In this document: positions 15,436 to 24,706 of the stretch, piece by piece
Layout of the letters: each line of letters opens with the position of its first letter
How positions within the stretch are numbered: the first letter of the stretch is position 1
Source of the DNA: an uncultured Lachnospiraceae bacterium
GTDB lineage: Bacteria > Bacillota > Clostridia > Lachnospirales > Lachnospiraceae
NCBI GenBank assembly: GCA_947626945.1
Contig: CANQUC010000004.1
Span: forward strand, 1 to 64,000
Length of the DNA stretch: 64,000 bases
Reading direction: 5' to 3'
The notes under the pieces: model-generated
What the model saw: only the letters and a program-made list of their open reading frames with translations
What the model was told of the DNA's origin: nothing
Databases searched by the model: none
Position numbers and translations under genes: made by a program

Positions 15436-16914
15436 CTAACTTATCATATAGATCAAAGGAACGCGGATGGTAAACTTGGTTCCCTCATTTACAACGCTTT
15501 CCACCTCTACGGCGCCTCTGTGCATCAAAATGGCGCTTCTGGCAATGGACAGCCCCAGTCCCGTGCCGCCGATGGCCCTGGAGTGGGATTTGTCCACCCG
15601 GTAAAACCGCTCAAAAATGTGTTCAAATTCTTCGCTGGGAATACCGATGCCGGAGTCCTCCACCGTCACGGTGAAATTCTTGTGATCCGCGTCCAGCGTC
15701 ACATTGACCCAGCCGTTGTCCTTATTGTATTTGATGGCATTTTCCACAAAGTTGGAAAGGGCCAGCGTCAGCTTTACCTCGTCCGCATCCGCCACTACCT
15801 GGCGTTCGCAAACAAGCACCAGTTCAATGTTGCGCTGTCTGGCAATGGGGCCCAGACGCTTTAAGATCAGCTCCAGCAGCTCGTTGACGTTTACCGGCAC
15901 GATGTTCATATCCGCCGCCGTTTTGTCCATCTTTACCAGGGAAAGCAGATCGTCAATGATCTTGCTTTCTCTGTCAATCTCCTGGGTAATGTCTTTCATA
16001 AACTCCGCATACAGCTCCGCAGGCACATTTTCCTGCTGCAGCAGGGAATCTGCCAGCACTTTCATGGAAGTGATGGGTGTTTTCAGCTCATGGGACACGT
16101 TGGATACAAATTCCTGACGGGAGTCGTCCAGCACTTTCATTCTGGCAATGGTCTGGTTAAAGGCTTCGGAGATCTCTCTGGTTTCCGTGTAGTTCATCAC
16201 ATTGATCTCATCCTTGCCGTAGCCGTCGTAGTGCTGGTGGATCTGTCTGGGAATCCGGTCAATGGGCCTTACAAGTACAATGGAGAGAAACAGCGCCGCC
16301 GTGATCAGTACCGTCAAAAGCACCAGATTCATCACCAGGTTTTTCTGGGCCAGGATCTCCACACTGTCATGAATGGTATCGGTGGAGATTCCCACCAGAA
16401 TCACCCCAATGGTGTCTGTTTCCTCCGGCTTTTCCGCGTTTGCCCTTTTTACGGGCACAGTCAGTTCAATGTAGCGGTTCTGGTCGTTGACCCTGGAACT
16501 GCCGCCGTTTTTAAAGCACAGAAACACTTCCTCGGAAACCATTGTCTTTCCGATGCTCATAGAATAAGTATCCTGGATAATGTGGAAATACTGATCGATC
16601 ACAAGAATGCGGCCGTCATAAAAATTGGCCAGCTGGGTGATCTGCCCGTTGATCACATCGGAGGAAGGATCCTCCATATACTCAGAATTGCTGATCCGGT
16701 TGGCGATCATATCGCACTGTGTCCGCACGTCCATTGTACGCAAAGACACAGCGCGTTCCTCATAATTGCTGAGAATGCCGTACTCCACAAACAGACACGG
16801 CAGAATCCCCACCAGAATAAAAAGAATGAAAAAACGAAATTTTAAACTTTTCAACAGACCCAATCTGTTTTTACTTTTGGAAGAAATAACCAACGCCCCA
16901 TTTCGTATGGACAT
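15436..16914 (-). CDS. Membrane sensor histidine kinase (HisKA/HATPase, PhoR/WalK-like)
   Basis: A 492-residue sensor kinase. One membrane helix lies at about 26-46 and a second at about 193-215, enclosing an extracytoplasmic sensing domain of about 145 residues. A HAMP-like region follows, then the H box SNVSHELKTP with the phospho-accepting His at about 275, and N, G1 (GIGIPSEEFEHIFERFYR) and G2 (GGTGLGLSIA) boxes of the ATPase domain. The start at 16914 overlaps the response regulator gene by 44 bases. The ribosome binding site there is weak, so a start some residues later is possible. It should phosphorylate the regulator encoded just upstream. Confidence 0.88.
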   Translation of the reverse strand: MSIRNGALVISSKSKNRLGLLKSLKFRFFILFILVGILPCLFVEYGILSNYEERAVSLRTMDVRTQCDMIANRISNSEYMEDPSSDVINGQITQLANFYDGRILVIDQYFHIIQDTYSMSIGKTMVSEEVFLCFKNGGSSRVNDQNRYIELTVPVKRANAEKPEETDTIGVILVGISTDTIHDSVEILAQKNLVMNLVLLTVLITAALFLSIVLVRPIDRIPRQIHQHYDGYGKDEINVMNYTETREISEAFNQTIARMKVLDDSRQEFVSNVSHELKTPITSMKVLADSLLQQENVPAELYAEFMKDITQEIDRESKIIDDLLSLVKMDKTAADMNIVPVNVNELLELILKRLGPIARQRNIELVLVCERQVVADADEVKLTLALSNFVENAIKYNKDNGWVNVTLDADHKNFTVTVEDSGIGIPSEEFEHIFERFYRVDKSHSRAIGGTGLGLSIARSAILMHRGAVEVESVVNEGTKFTIRVPLIYMIS

Positions 16915-17560
16915 ACTTCGGCTCGCTTGGATTGGCCTCGATCTTTTCTCTCAGGCGGCGGATATGCACGTCTACCGTGCGCACGTCGCCGGGATATTCG
17001 TAGCCCCAGACAATGTTCAGCAGATTCTCCCGGCTGTATACCTTGTTGGGATTGAACACCAGAAGCTCCAGCACGTCAAACTCCTTTGCGGTAAGGTTGA
17101 TCTCCTTGTCATTGATGTACACCCGCCTGCTCTCGCAGTCCAGCTTCAGCTCGCCTACCTCCACCACTTTGGCTTTGGCCTCCTGCACGGCTTTGTTCCT
17201 GGTTCTTCGGATGATGGCCTTAAGACGGGCTTTCACTTCCAAGATGTTGAAGGGTTTGGTCACATAATCGTCGGCGCCGTATTCCAGGCCAAGAATCTTG
17301 TCCATGTCGTCGCCTTTGGCAGTCAGCATAATGATGGGAACGGAGGAAAAATCTCTGATCTGCTGGCAGACTTCAAAGCCGTCCATTTTCGGAAGCATTA
17401 CGTCCAGCAGGATGATGTCGTATTCGTTTTCCTTTGCAAGATTCAGCGCTTCCTCGCCGTCGTAGGCGCAGTCCACTTCAAATCCATCCTGCTCCAGGCT
17501 GAACCTGATCCCCTTTACAATCAGTTTTTCATCGTCCACTACCAATACTTTCTGTGCCAT
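16871..17560 (-). CDS. OmpR/PhoB-family response regulator
   Basis: A DNA-binding response regulator of 229 residues. The receiver domain (1-120) has the acidic pair Asp9-Asp10, the phospho-acceptor Asp53 in LLDVMLP, a Thr in IIMLTAK and Lys in YVTKPF. The C-terminal winged helix carries LTAKEFDVLELL and DVRTVDVHIRRLREKIE, as in the WalR/PhoP group. It pairs with the overlapping histidine kinase. The target genes are unknown. Its position between comEA and comEC raises the possibility of a link to competence or envelope state (inference). Confidence 0.92.
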   Translation of the reverse strand: MAQKVLVVDDEKLIVKGIRFSLEQDGFEVDCAYDGEEALNLAKENEYDIILLDVMLPKMDGFEVCQQIRDFSSVPIIMLTAKGDDMDKILGLEYGADDYVTKPFNILEVKARLKAIIRRTRNKAVQEAKAKVVEVGELKLDCESRRVYINDKEINLTAKEFDVLELLVFNPNKVYSRENLLNIVWGYEYPGDVRTVDVHIRRLREKIEANPSEPKYVHTKWGVGYFFQK

Positions 17561-17575
17561 TTGATTTCCCTCTTC

Positions 17576-18247
17576 CTAAACAATGATCTTTTCCCGAATC
17601 TTTTCATAAACGGCTTTCTTGATACCGGGAATCTTCATGATCTCCTCAATGGAATGAAACCCGCCGTTTTCCTCTCTGTACTGTATAATGCTGTCCGCCT
17701 TTGCCTCTCCGATGCCGGGAAGCGTCATCAGCGTTTCCCGGTCGGCCCGGTTCAGATCCACAAGGCCGTCCCGCTGCCCGGAGGCTGCGTCTGCGCGCTC
17801 CGGCTGAGACAGATCGGTAACGCCGGCCGCTGCCTCCTCCTTTGTGGGCACATAAACCCGCTGTCCGTCCGAAAGGGCAAGGGCCAGGTTCAGGCTCTCC
17901 GAAGACGCGTCCTCCCTGCATCCTCCCGCCATTTCAATGGCCTCATAGACTCTGGCGAAACAGGGCAGCTCATACACGCCCGGAGCTGCAACCGCGCCGC
18001 ATACATGAACCACCACAGTCTGCTCCGGCGCCCTTTCCGACGTTTTGCCGTCCCCGGGATCAGCCGCCTCCGTCTCCAGAGGAGGGTCTGTCAGGGGAGG
18101 CGCTTCCGGAAAGGATTCAAACCCCTGGGCGCCGCCGCATCCCGTCTGCAAAAGAAAGGCCGCCAAAAGGGCCCACTTTCGGAAGAATGGGAAAACCCCG
18201 TTTTTTTTCCGTAAAACGCCGGATTGCTGATTTTTCATTGTTTTCAC
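17576..18247 (-). CDS. comEA: ComEA-family DNA-binding protein (SLBB plus helix-hairpin-helix)
   Basis: A protein of about 223 residues with an N-terminal hydrophobic segment ending in a lipobox-like LQTGCG, so possibly a lipoprotein. An SLBB domain at about 75-130 (VVVHVCGAVAAPGVYEL) and a C-terminal pair of helix-hairpin-helix motifs (VDLNRADRETLMTLPGIGEA, then IMKIPGIK) are the ComEA architecture. It would bind incoming double-stranded DNA outside the membrane and hand it to ComEC. GTG 18247 has AGGA ten bases upstream. ATG 18238 is an alternative. It heads a five-gene operon ending in comEC. Confidence 0.9.
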   Translation of the reverse strand: MKTMKNQQSGVLRKKNGVFPFFRKWALLAAFLLQTGCGGAQGFESFPEAPPLTDPPLETEAADPGDGKTSERAPEQTVVVHVCGAVAAPGVYELPCFARVYEAIEMAGGCREDASSESLNLALALSDGQRVYVPTKEEAAAGVTDLSQPERADAASGQRDGLVDLNRADRETLMTLPGIGEAKADSIIQYREENGGFHSIEEIMKIPGIKKAVYEKIREKIIV

Positions 18248-18292
18248 AGGCTGACAGTCCTGCCGTCTGAAATGCAGACAATACCTGAGATT

Positions 18293-18321
18293 ATTTTAAC
18301 GAATTTTTTCCATGATTACAA
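18293..18321 (-). promoter_or_regulatory. Promoter of the comEA operon
   Basis: On the minus strand TTGTAA (18316-18321) and TAAAAT (18293-18298) are separated by 17 bases. The leader then contains a small hairpin (GTCTG with CAGAC around 18266-18280). Confidence 0.55.
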
Positions 18322-18353
18322 TAGGATTTTTCAGTATTTTTCTTTTTTTTGCT

Positions 18354-19550
18354 TCAGCCCTGCTGCTCCCTGACCGCTTTTCCAAGAATGTCCGCCATGC
18401 GGTCCACATCCTCCTTTGAGACAATCAGCGGCGGCATCAGGCGCAGGATGTTTGTACCCGCGTTGATCAGGAGCATCCCATGTTCCTGGCAGCCGCGGAT
18501 GATGCCCGCCACCGGGCCGGTAAACTCCAGCCCCCGTATCAGGCCCACGCCTCTTTGCTCCACCACACAGGGAAATTCTTTCACAAACTCCTCCAGCGTT
18601 TTTTCCAGGTAATCTCCCATCTCTCTGACATTTTTCAGGATCCCCATGGATTCATACAGATCAAAAACCTTGGAGGCCGCGGCGCAGACAAAGGGATTGC
18701 CCCCGTAGGTAGTCCCATGATCTCCCGGTTCCAGAGACTGCTCTGCCACGGCTTCCGTCATGGCAAAGGCGCCAATGGGCACTCCGCAGCCAAGGGCCTT
18801 TGCCGACGTAAGGATATCGGGCCTGACGCCATAGTGCTGCCACGCAAACATGCTGCCGGTACGTCCCATGCCGCACTGAATCTCGTCAAAGATCAGCAGA
18901 ATCCCCTTTTCATCGCAGAGCTGCCTGATCCGGCGCAGAAAATCGGGATCCGCCGGATAAATGCCGCCCTCTCCCTGTATGGGCTCCAGAATTATGGCGC
19001 AGGTTTTTTCGCGCACCTGTTCCCGGACACTTTCAAAATCGTTGAACCGGGCAAAACGCACCCCCTCCATCAAAGGGAGAAAGGCTTCCCGGTAATGGGC
19101 GTTTCCGGTAACGGACAGGGCGCCCACGGTCCGGCCATGGAAAGAATGTTCCATGGCGATCACCTCAAACCCGCTGTGACCGGATTTTGTGTAGGCATAT
19201 TTTTTTGCGGCCTTGATGGCCCCCTCTATGGCTTCCGCGCCGCTGTTGGTAAAAAAGACCCGGTCCATCCCGGAGGCCTTTACAAATTTTCGGCCGGCGT
19301 CCCGCACCGGCTGGCTGTAATAATAATTGGACACATGCAAAAGCCTGTCCACCTGCTCTTTTAAGGCCTGATTGTATTCCTCGTTTCCGTAGCCCAGCGC
19401 GCACACGGCAATGCCTGCCGCGAAGTCCAGGTATTCCTTTCCCTCCGTGTCATACAGGTACATGCCTTTTCCGTGATCCAGCACGATGGGATACCGGTTG
19501 TAGGTATGGAGGAGCACCTGTTCCGCCTCTCTGATGATGTTATTCTCCAT
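18354..19550 (-). CDS. argD: Acetylornithine aminotransferase
   Basis: A cytoplasmic PLP enzyme of 398 residues that converts N-acetylglutamate semialdehyde to N-acetylornithine in arginine synthesis. Class III aminotransferase features are clear: [19 protein letters not shown] binds the PLP phosphate, [12 protein letters not shown] contains the PLP-ring aspartate, and the lysine in [12 protein letters not shown] forms the Schiff base. The ATG at 19550 has AAGGAAG upstream and overlaps the last bases of argB by 11 bases. It is the last gene of the argC-led operon. No strong terminator is visible before comEA. Confidence 0.93.
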   Translation of the reverse strand: MENNIIREAEQVLLHTYNRYPIVLDHGKGMYLYDTEGKEYLDFAAGIAVCALGYGNEEYNQALKEQVDRLLHVSNYYYSQPVRDAGRKFVKASGMDRVFFTNSGAEAIEGAIKAAKKYAYTKSGHSGFEVIAMEHSFHGRTVGALSVTGNAHYREAFLPLMEGVRFARFNDFESVREQVREKTCAIILEPIQGEGGIYPADPDFLRRIRQLCDEKGILLIFDEIQCGMGRTGSMFAWQHYGVRPDILTSAKALGCGVPIGAFAMTEAVAEQSLEPGDHGTTYGGNPFVCAAASKVFDLYESMGILKNVREMGDYLEKTLEEFVKEFPCVVEQRGVGLIRGLEFTGPVAGIIRGCQEHGMLLINAGTNILRLMPPLIVSKEDVDRMADILGKAVREQQG

Positions 19551-20433
19551 GGTAATATCTTCCTTCCCCGCTGCCAAGAATGGCCGTTCCGATTCCTTTG
19601 TTGGTAAAAAATTCCAGCAGCAGACAATGCTCGATCCTTCCATCCAGGATATGGACTCTGGATACGCCCTGCTCCACCGCGTCAATACAGTTCTGCAGCT
19701 TTGGCAGCATGCCGCCGCCAATATTGCCCTGGCCGATCAGTTCCCTGGCTTCGGGAACCGTCAGCTCGGAGATCAGCGTCTGCGGATTTAAGGGATCCCG
19801 GTAGACCCCCTCAATGTCTGTAAGAAAGGCCAGCTTTTCCGCTTTCACAGATGTGGCGATGGCGCAGGCGGCGTCATCCGCATTGATATTGTAAGTCTGA
19901 AAATCGTCGTCCAGGCCGATGGGACAGATTACCGGAATAAAATCATTTTCCATCAGCGTATTCAAAAGCCCCGGATTCAGATTTTTCACCTGGCCCACAT
20001 ATCCGATGTCCACCCCGCCGGAAAGCTTTTTTTCCACCTGCAGGGTGTTTCCGTCCTTGCCGCTGATGCCAACCGCCTTTACTCCGAGACTTTCCATCAT
20101 GGCAACCAGATTCTTGTTGATCCTGCCCAGAACCATCTCCGCGATCTCCATGGTTTCCTTGTCGGTGACCCGAAGACCGTTTACAAATCTGGGTTCCTTT
20201 CCCGCTTTCTTCACCCATTTGCTGATGGCTTTTCCGCCGCCATGGACGATGATGGGCTTAAATCCCACCAGCTTCAGCAACGCTACGTCGGTGATCACCG
20301 CCCGCTGAAGATTTTTATCCACCATTGCGCTTCCGCCGTATTTGACCACGATGGTCTTTCCTCTGAACCGCTGGATGTAAGGAAGCGCCTCGATGAGCAC
20401 CTCCGCTTTTTCCTGCCATAATTCCATTCCCAT
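19540..20433 (-). CDS. argB: Acetylglutamate kinase
   Basis: A cytoplasmic amino acid kinase of 297 residues that phosphorylates N-acetylglutamate. The N-terminal [10 protein letters not shown] and IIVHGGG motifs bind phosphates, and the conserved lysines near NIGGGMLPK and [10 protein letters not shown] agree with the family. An N-terminal helix precedes the kinase fold, as in the hexameric, arginine-inhibited ArgB enzymes, so feedback control by arginine is likely (family inference). The ATG at 20433 has AAAGGA at good spacing. It lies between argJ and argD. Confidence 0.95.
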   Translation of the reverse strand: MGMELWQEKAEVLIEALPYIQRFRGKTIVVKYGGSAMVDKNLQRAVITDVALLKLVGFKPIIVHGGGKAISKWVKKAGKEPRFVNGLRVTDKETMEIAEMVLGRINKNLVAMMESLGVKAVGISGKDGNTLQVEKKLSGGVDIGYVGQVKNLNPGLLNTLMENDFIPVICPIGLDDDFQTYNINADDAACAIATSVKAEKLAFLTDIEGVYRDPLNPQTLISELTVPEARELIGQGNIGGGMLPKLQNCIDAVEQGVSRVHILDGRIEHCLLLEFFTNKGIGTAILGSGEGRYYHGE

Positions 20434-20450
20434 ATGCTTTGTCCTTTCGT

Positions 20451-21674
20451 CTATGAACGGTAATCTCCGTTGATCTTTACATAATCATAAGTCAGGTCGC
20501 AGCCCCAGGCCGTTGCCTCTGCCTTTCCCTGCTTCATATCCGCCACCGCGGTCACTTCTTTTTCCGACAGGATCTTTGTGGCCAGTTCCTCACTGTAATC
20601 TGTGGCCATGCCGTTTTTTACAAGCTGCAGCCTGCCTGCCGCGCTCTCAATATACAGATCCACCTTTTCCGGATCAAAAGACACGCCGCTGTAGCCAAGG
20701 GCGCAGAGGATTCTTCCCCAGTTGGCGTCGCTGCCGTACAGGGCGGTCTTCACCAGATTAGAAGTGATCACCGCTTTGGAAAGCACTGCCGCGCTTTCCG
20801 GATCCCCGGCATTGACCACAGTTACCGTAAAGAGCTTGGTGGCTCCCTCTCCGTCTCCCGCCATCTGTCTGGCAAGAGATTCCGTCACCATGTGCAGACC
20901 CCTGCAGAAAATATCAAAATCTTCATTTTCCTCTGTGATCGGTTTGTTTTTGGCAAGACCGTTTGCCAGAAGCAGCAGCGTATCATTGGTGGAAGTATCC
21001 CGGTCCACGGAAATCTGGTTAAAGGTGGTCTTCACATCCCGGTTCAGCGCTTTCTGCAGCAAGGGCTTTGAGATGTCCGCGTCTGTGGTCACCACTGCCA
21101 GCATGGTGGCCATATTCGGATAGATCATGCCGGAGCCTTTTGCCATTCCGCCAATGGTAACGGTCTTTCCCCCTGCTTCAAAACACACGGCGCACTCCTT
21201 TGAAACCGTGTCCGTTGTCATAATGGCTTCCGCGGCCATTTTTCCGCCCTCTCTGCCGGGGGAAAGGGCCGCCGCAAGCTTTCTGGATCCCTCCCGCAGC
21301 TTTTCCTGAGGAAGCTGCATTCCAATGACGCCGGTAGAGGCCGTGAGCACCTGTTCCGGCAAAATGCCCAGCTCTTTTGCCACCTCCTGGGCCATGGACC
21401 GGTTGATCTTTCTGCCTTCCTCTCCCGTGCAGGCATTGGCGATGCCGCTGTTGAGCACCACCGCCCGGGCCGCGGGCTGTTCCTTTACCAGCTTCTGATC
21501 CCACAGCACCGGCGCCGCCTTTACCACATTGGTAGTAAAGACTCCCGCCGACAGGGCAGGCGCCTCAGAATAGACCAGGGCCATATCTTTCCGGCCCTGA
21601 TATTTGATCCCGGCTTCCGCGCCGGCGGCGAAAAAGCCTTTTGCCGCGGTTACGCCTCCATCTATAATCTTCAT
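20451..21674 (-). CDS. argJ: Glutamate N-acetyltransferase / amino-acid N-acetyltransferase
   Basis: A protein of 407 residues that recycles the acetyl group from N-acetylornithine to glutamate, and in bifunctional forms also uses acetyl-CoA. The precursor cleaves itself at the Ala-Thr bond, here in the segment [20 protein letters not shown], giving an alpha and a beta chain. I use ATG 21674, seven bases after AAGGA. ATG 21680 is too close to that site. Whether it is mono- or bifunctional cannot be told from sequence, but no classical argA is in the operon, only a small GNAT protein gene upstream. Confidence 0.94.
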   Translation of the reverse strand: MKIIDGGVTAAKGFFAAGAEAGIKYQGRKDMALVYSEAPALSAGVFTTNVVKAAPVLWDQKLVKEQPAARAVVLNSGIANACTGEEGRKINRSMAQEVAKELGILPEQVLTASTGVIGMQLPQEKLREGSRKLAAALSPGREGGKMAAEAIMTTDTVSKECAVCFEAGGKTVTIGGMAKGSGMIYPNMATMLAVVTTDADISKPLLQKALNRDVKTTFNQISVDRDTSTNDTLLLLANGLAKNKPITEENEDFDIFCRGLHMVTESLARQMAGDGEGATKLFTVTVVNAGDPESAAVLSKAVITSNLVKTALYGSDANWGRILCALGYSGVSFDPEKVDLYIESAAGRLQLVKNGMATDYSEELATKILSEKEVTAVADMKQGKAEATAWGCDLTYDYVKINGDYRS

Positions 21675-21693
21675 AATCATTTCCTTTCCGGTT

Positions 21694-22137
21694 TTATTTT
21701 ACTTTTGTGACCACGTTGCTGTCATTCAGGCTCATGTCATAGGAATTGAGATCGTTTCGCATTTCCCAGCCAAGCTTCTGCCAGAAACGGTTTCCGGTCT
21801 CATTGTCTGAAAAGGCCACCAGAGACACCTTATTGATGCCTTCCCTGCGAAGCGCCTCTGTAGTCGCTTTGGCAAGGGCGGTTCCAATGCCCCGCTTTCT
21901 GTACGCGGCGTCCACGCAGACGTGATAAAGACAGCCTCTTCTGCCGTCGTGGCCGCAGAGAACCGCGCCTACGATCCTGCCGTCTTCCTCCGCCACATAG
22001 CTCATATCGGGATTCCGGGCAAGAAAACGCAGGATATTTTCCCGGGAATCGTCAATGCTGCGGATGGCAAAACCCTTGATGCCTTTCCACAGCCTATATA
22101 CCTCCGGATAATCCTCCGGCTTCATACATCTGATCAA
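21694..22137 (-). CDS. GNAT-family N-acetyltransferase in the arginine operon
   Basis: A single-domain GNAT protein of 147 residues. The acetyl-CoA loop appears as VCVDAAYRKRGIGTALAKA (Arg-x-x-Gly-x-Gly type), preceded by the beta strand AVLCGHDGRRGCLYHV. The start is TTG at 22137, with AAGGAG eight bases before it. ATG 22125 has no such site. Its position between argC and argJ suggests a role in making or recycling N-acetylglutamate, but the domain is generic. It could also acetylate another amine. The start choice is firm, the substrate is not known. Confidence 0.75.
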   Translation of the reverse strand: MIRCMKPEDYPEVYRLWKGIKGFAIRSIDDSRENILRFLARNPDMSYVAEEDGRIVGAVLCGHDGRRGCLYHVCVDAAYRKRGIGTALAKATTEALRREGINKVSLVAFSDNETGNRFWQKLGWEMRNDLNSYDMSLNDSNVVTKVK

Positions 22138-22155
22138 TGATTTCTCTCCTTTTTC

Positions 22156-23196
22156 TCACGGAAACAGCGGCGCCATCTGCAGCCCTGTGTTTTCAGGCAG
22201 CCCAAACATCAGGTTCATATTCTGCACAGCCTGACCGGCAGCGCCCTTTACCAGATTGTCCATGGCGCCCATCATGATCACCCGGCCGGTCCGGGGATCT
22301 GTCTGGAAATTCACATCCACAAAGTTACTGCCTTCCACCCACCTGGTTTCCGGGCAGACTCCTTTTTTCAGCACCCGCACAAAATATTCATTCTGATAAT
22401 AATGATCGTAGATCTCCCTCAGCTCCTGCTCTTTGGCGGGCTTTGCAAGGGAAGCATAGGCCGTCACCAGAATTCCCCGGTTCATGGGCACCAGATGAGG
22501 CGTAAAGCTGATGGTCACCGGCCGGCCGGCCGCGTAGGACAGCTGCTCCTCGATCTCCGGCGTATGCCGGTGGCTTGCCACGCCATATGCCTTGATGTTT
22601 TCGTTGACCTCACAGTACAGATTCTGGACCTTGGCTCCACGCCCCGCGCCGGAGGTGCCGGATTTGGCGTCCACAATCAGCGTATCCGGATCTATGAAGC
22701 CCTCTTTTATAAGGGGATAAACAGACAAAAAGGTACAGGTGGGATAGCAGCCGGGGTTGGCCACAAGCCGCGCCTGCTTCACCGCTTCCCGGTTCCGCTC
22801 GCAAAGTCCGTACACCGCCTCCGGGATCAGCTGAGGACTTTTGTGCTCTATGCCGTACCACTGTTCATAAACAGCCACGTCCTTAATGCGGAAATCCGCG
22901 CTGAGGTCGATCACCTTTGTTCCGGACAGGATCTCCTCTGTAAGCACAGAGGCCAGATAGCCCTGGGGCGTTGCGGTAAAGATCACATCCACCTGTTCTG
23001 CCAGAGAAGCAAGCTCCTCATCCACACATTTTTCATCCACGATCCGGAAGAAATTCTGAAAGATCTCTCCAAACGGCCGGTCCGCGTAGCTTCGGGATCC
23101 GTACCAGCAGATCTTGGCATCCGGATGTCCCGTCAGTATTCTCACGATTTCGCCGCCGGCATAGCCGGTAGCTCCGATAATTCCCACTTTGATCAT
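22156..23196 (-). CDS. argC: N-acetyl-gamma-glutamyl-phosphate reductase
   Basis: A cytoplasmic NADPH-dependent reductase of 346 residues, third step of arginine synthesis. The N-terminal dinucleotide-binding motif GIIGATGYAGGE and the catalytic cysteine in VANPGCYPTCTFL are those of type 1 ArgC. ATG 23196 is preceded by AAGGAAGGAA at slightly long spacing. It is the first gene of the argC-GNAT-argJ-argB-argD operon, transcribed away from argG across a shared control region. Confidence 0.95.
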   Translation of the reverse strand: MIKVGIIGATGYAGGEIVRILTGHPDAKICWYGSRSYADRPFGEIFQNFFRIVDEKCVDEELASLAEQVDVIFTATPQGYLASVLTEEILSGTKVIDLSADFRIKDVAVYEQWYGIEHKSPQLIPEAVYGLCERNREAVKQARLVANPGCYPTCTFLSVYPLIKEGFIDPDTLIVDAKSGTSGAGRGAKVQNLYCEVNENIKAYGVASHRHTPEIEEQLSYAAGRPVTISFTPHLVPMNRGILVTAYASLAKPAKEQELREIYDHYYQNEYFVRVLKKGVCPETRWVEGSNFVDVNFQTDPRTGRVIMMGAMDNLVKGAAGQAVQNMNLMFGLPENTGLQMAPLFP

Positions 23197-23244
23197 AAAT
23201 GTCTGTTCCTTCCTTAACCAGTTTTCCTTTCGTTTCTGCGCTTT

Positions 23245-23273
23245 ATCATAACCCAAGATCGCCAGGAAGTAAA
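23245..23273 (-). promoter_or_regulatory. argC operon promoter
   Basis: On the minus strand TTTACT (23268-23273) and TATGAT (23245-23250) are spaced by 17 bases, about 49 bases from the argC start. Confidence 0.6.
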
Positions 23274-23298
23274 GAAAAAATCTGTCCCCATCTCGGAT

Positions 23299-23333
23299 TG
23301 AATAATTATACATTTTTTATGAATAATATGCAA
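23299..23333. promoter_or_regulatory. Pair of ArgR (ARG box) operators between argC and argG
   Basis: TGAATAATTATACA at 23299-23312 differs by one base from the palindrome TGAATWWWWATTCA recognised by ArgR/AhrC. A second, less perfect copy TGAATAATATGCAA lies at 23320-23333. The two copies are offset by 21 bases, two helical turns, the usual spacing for a hexameric ArgR. The pair sits between the divergent promoters and could repress both. Confidence 0.65.
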
Positions 23334-23364
23334 GCTTTATTTTTGAAAATGTGCAGATTTCCAC

Positions 23365-23393
23365 TTGATATTTCAAAATACATAGGGTATATT
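23365..23393 (+). promoter_or_regulatory. argG promoter
   Basis: TTGATA (23365-23370), 17 bases, then TATATT (23388-23393), ending 34 bases before the argG ATG. Confidence 0.65.
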
Positions 23394-23427
23394 GTTTATA
23401 ATTCTATGAATGAGGAGGATCAACTAC

Positions 23428-24639
23428 ATGAAAGAAAAAGTCATCCTCGCCTATTCCGGCGGGTTGGACACCACGGCCATCATTCCCTGGCTGAAAGAAA
23501 ACTATGATTATGATGTCATCTGCGTCTGCGCGGACGTTGGACAGGAAAGCGAGCTGGACGGACTGGAAGAACGCGCAAAGCTCTCCGGCGCGTCCAAGCT
23601 GTATATTGAAGATCTTGTGGACGAGTTTGTGGACGATTATGTGATCCCTACCGTACAGGCCAACGCAGTTTATGAAAATAAATATCTCCTTGGCACTTCT
23701 TTTGCCCGTCCGGTAATCGCAAAGCGCCTTGTGGAAATTGCCAGAAAAGAAGGGGCGGTTGCCATCTGCCACGGCGCTACCGGAAAAGGAAACGATCAGG
23801 TGCGCTTTGAACTGACCATCAAAGCCCTGGCGCCCGATCTGAAGATCATTGCTCCCTGGCGGTGCAACGACACCTGGAAAATGCAGTCCCGGGAAGATGA
23901 GATCGCCTACTGCAAAGCCCACGGCATTGACCTTCCTTTCTCTTCCGACAACAGCTACAGCCGCGACCGGAACCTGTGGCATATCAGCCACGAAGGCCTG
24001 GAGCTGGAAGATCCGGCCAACGAGCCCAACTACGAGCATCTTCTTGTTCTTGGCGTCACACCGGAAAAAGCTCCCGATGAACCGGAATATGTGACGCTCT
24101 CCTTTGAAAAGGGCGTCCCCACGGCTATCAACGGAGAAAAGATGAAAGCTTCCGACATCATCCGCCGGCTGAACCGGCTGGGCGGAAAGCACGGCATCGG
24201 CATCATCGACATTGTGGAAAACCGGGTGGTAGGCATGAAGTCCCGGGGCGTTTATGAGACACCCGGCGGCACCATTCTCATGGAGGCCCATACCCAGCTG
24301 GAAGAGCTGATCCTTGACCGGGATACTCTTTCCTTAAAGAAAGAACTGTCCAACAAATTTGCGAATCTGGTCTATGAGGGCAAATGGTTCACTCCTCTTC
24401 GGGAGGCGCTGCAGGCATTTGTCACCTCCACCCAGCAGCGGGTTACCGGAGAAGTGAAGTTTAAGCTTTACAAAGGCAACATCATCAAAGCCGGCACCAC
24501 TTCCCCCAACTCCCTGTACAGCGAATCCCTTGCAAGCTTTACCACAGGCGAACTGTACGACCATCATGACGCAGAGGGCTTCATCAACCTGTTTGGCCTT
24601 TCCATGAAGGTACGGGCCATGCTGGACGCCGACAAATAA
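23428..24639 (+). CDS. argG: Argininosuccinate synthase
   Basis: A cytoplasmic enzyme of 403 residues that joins citrulline and aspartate with ATP to give argininosuccinate. The ATP pyrophosphatase P-loop [10 protein letters not shown] is at residues 7-16, and [15 protein letters not shown] with the downstream [15 protein letters not shown] segment is diagnostic. ATG 23428 has GAGGAGG upstream. It is alone on the plus strand, divergent from argC, and ends at a strong terminator. No argH or argF lies in the window, so the last steps are encoded elsewhere. Confidence 0.96.
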   Translation: MKEKVILAYSGGLDTTAIIPWLKENYDYDVICVCADVGQESELDGLEERAKLSGASKLYIEDLVDEFVDDYVIPTVQANAVYENKYLLGTSFARPVIAKRLVEIARKEGAVAICHGATGKGNDQVRFELTIKALAPDLKIIAPWRCNDTWKMQSREDEIAYCKAHGIDLPFSSDNSYSRDRNLWHISHEGLELEDPANEPNYEHLLVLGVTPEKAPDEPEYVTLSFEKGVPTAINGEKMKASDIIRRLNRLGGKHGIGIIDIVENRVVGMKSRGVYETPGGTILMEAHTQLEELILDRDTLSLKKELSNKFANLVYEGKWFTPLREALQAFVTSTQQRVTGEVKFKLYKGNIIKAGTTSPNSLYSESLASFTTGELYDHHDAEGFINLFGLSMKVRAMLDADK

Positions 24640-24651
24640 TCAGATCATCAA

Positions 24652-24706
24652 AAGGGCCTTTCCAAACAAAACGTGACCTGTTTGTTTGGAAAGGCTCTTA
24701 TTTTTT
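24652..24706 (+). terminator. Terminator after argG
   Basis: A 19-base inverted repeat, 24652-24670 with 24681-24699, nearly perfect, followed by a T-run. It also abuts the stop of addA on the other strand. Confidence 0.85.
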
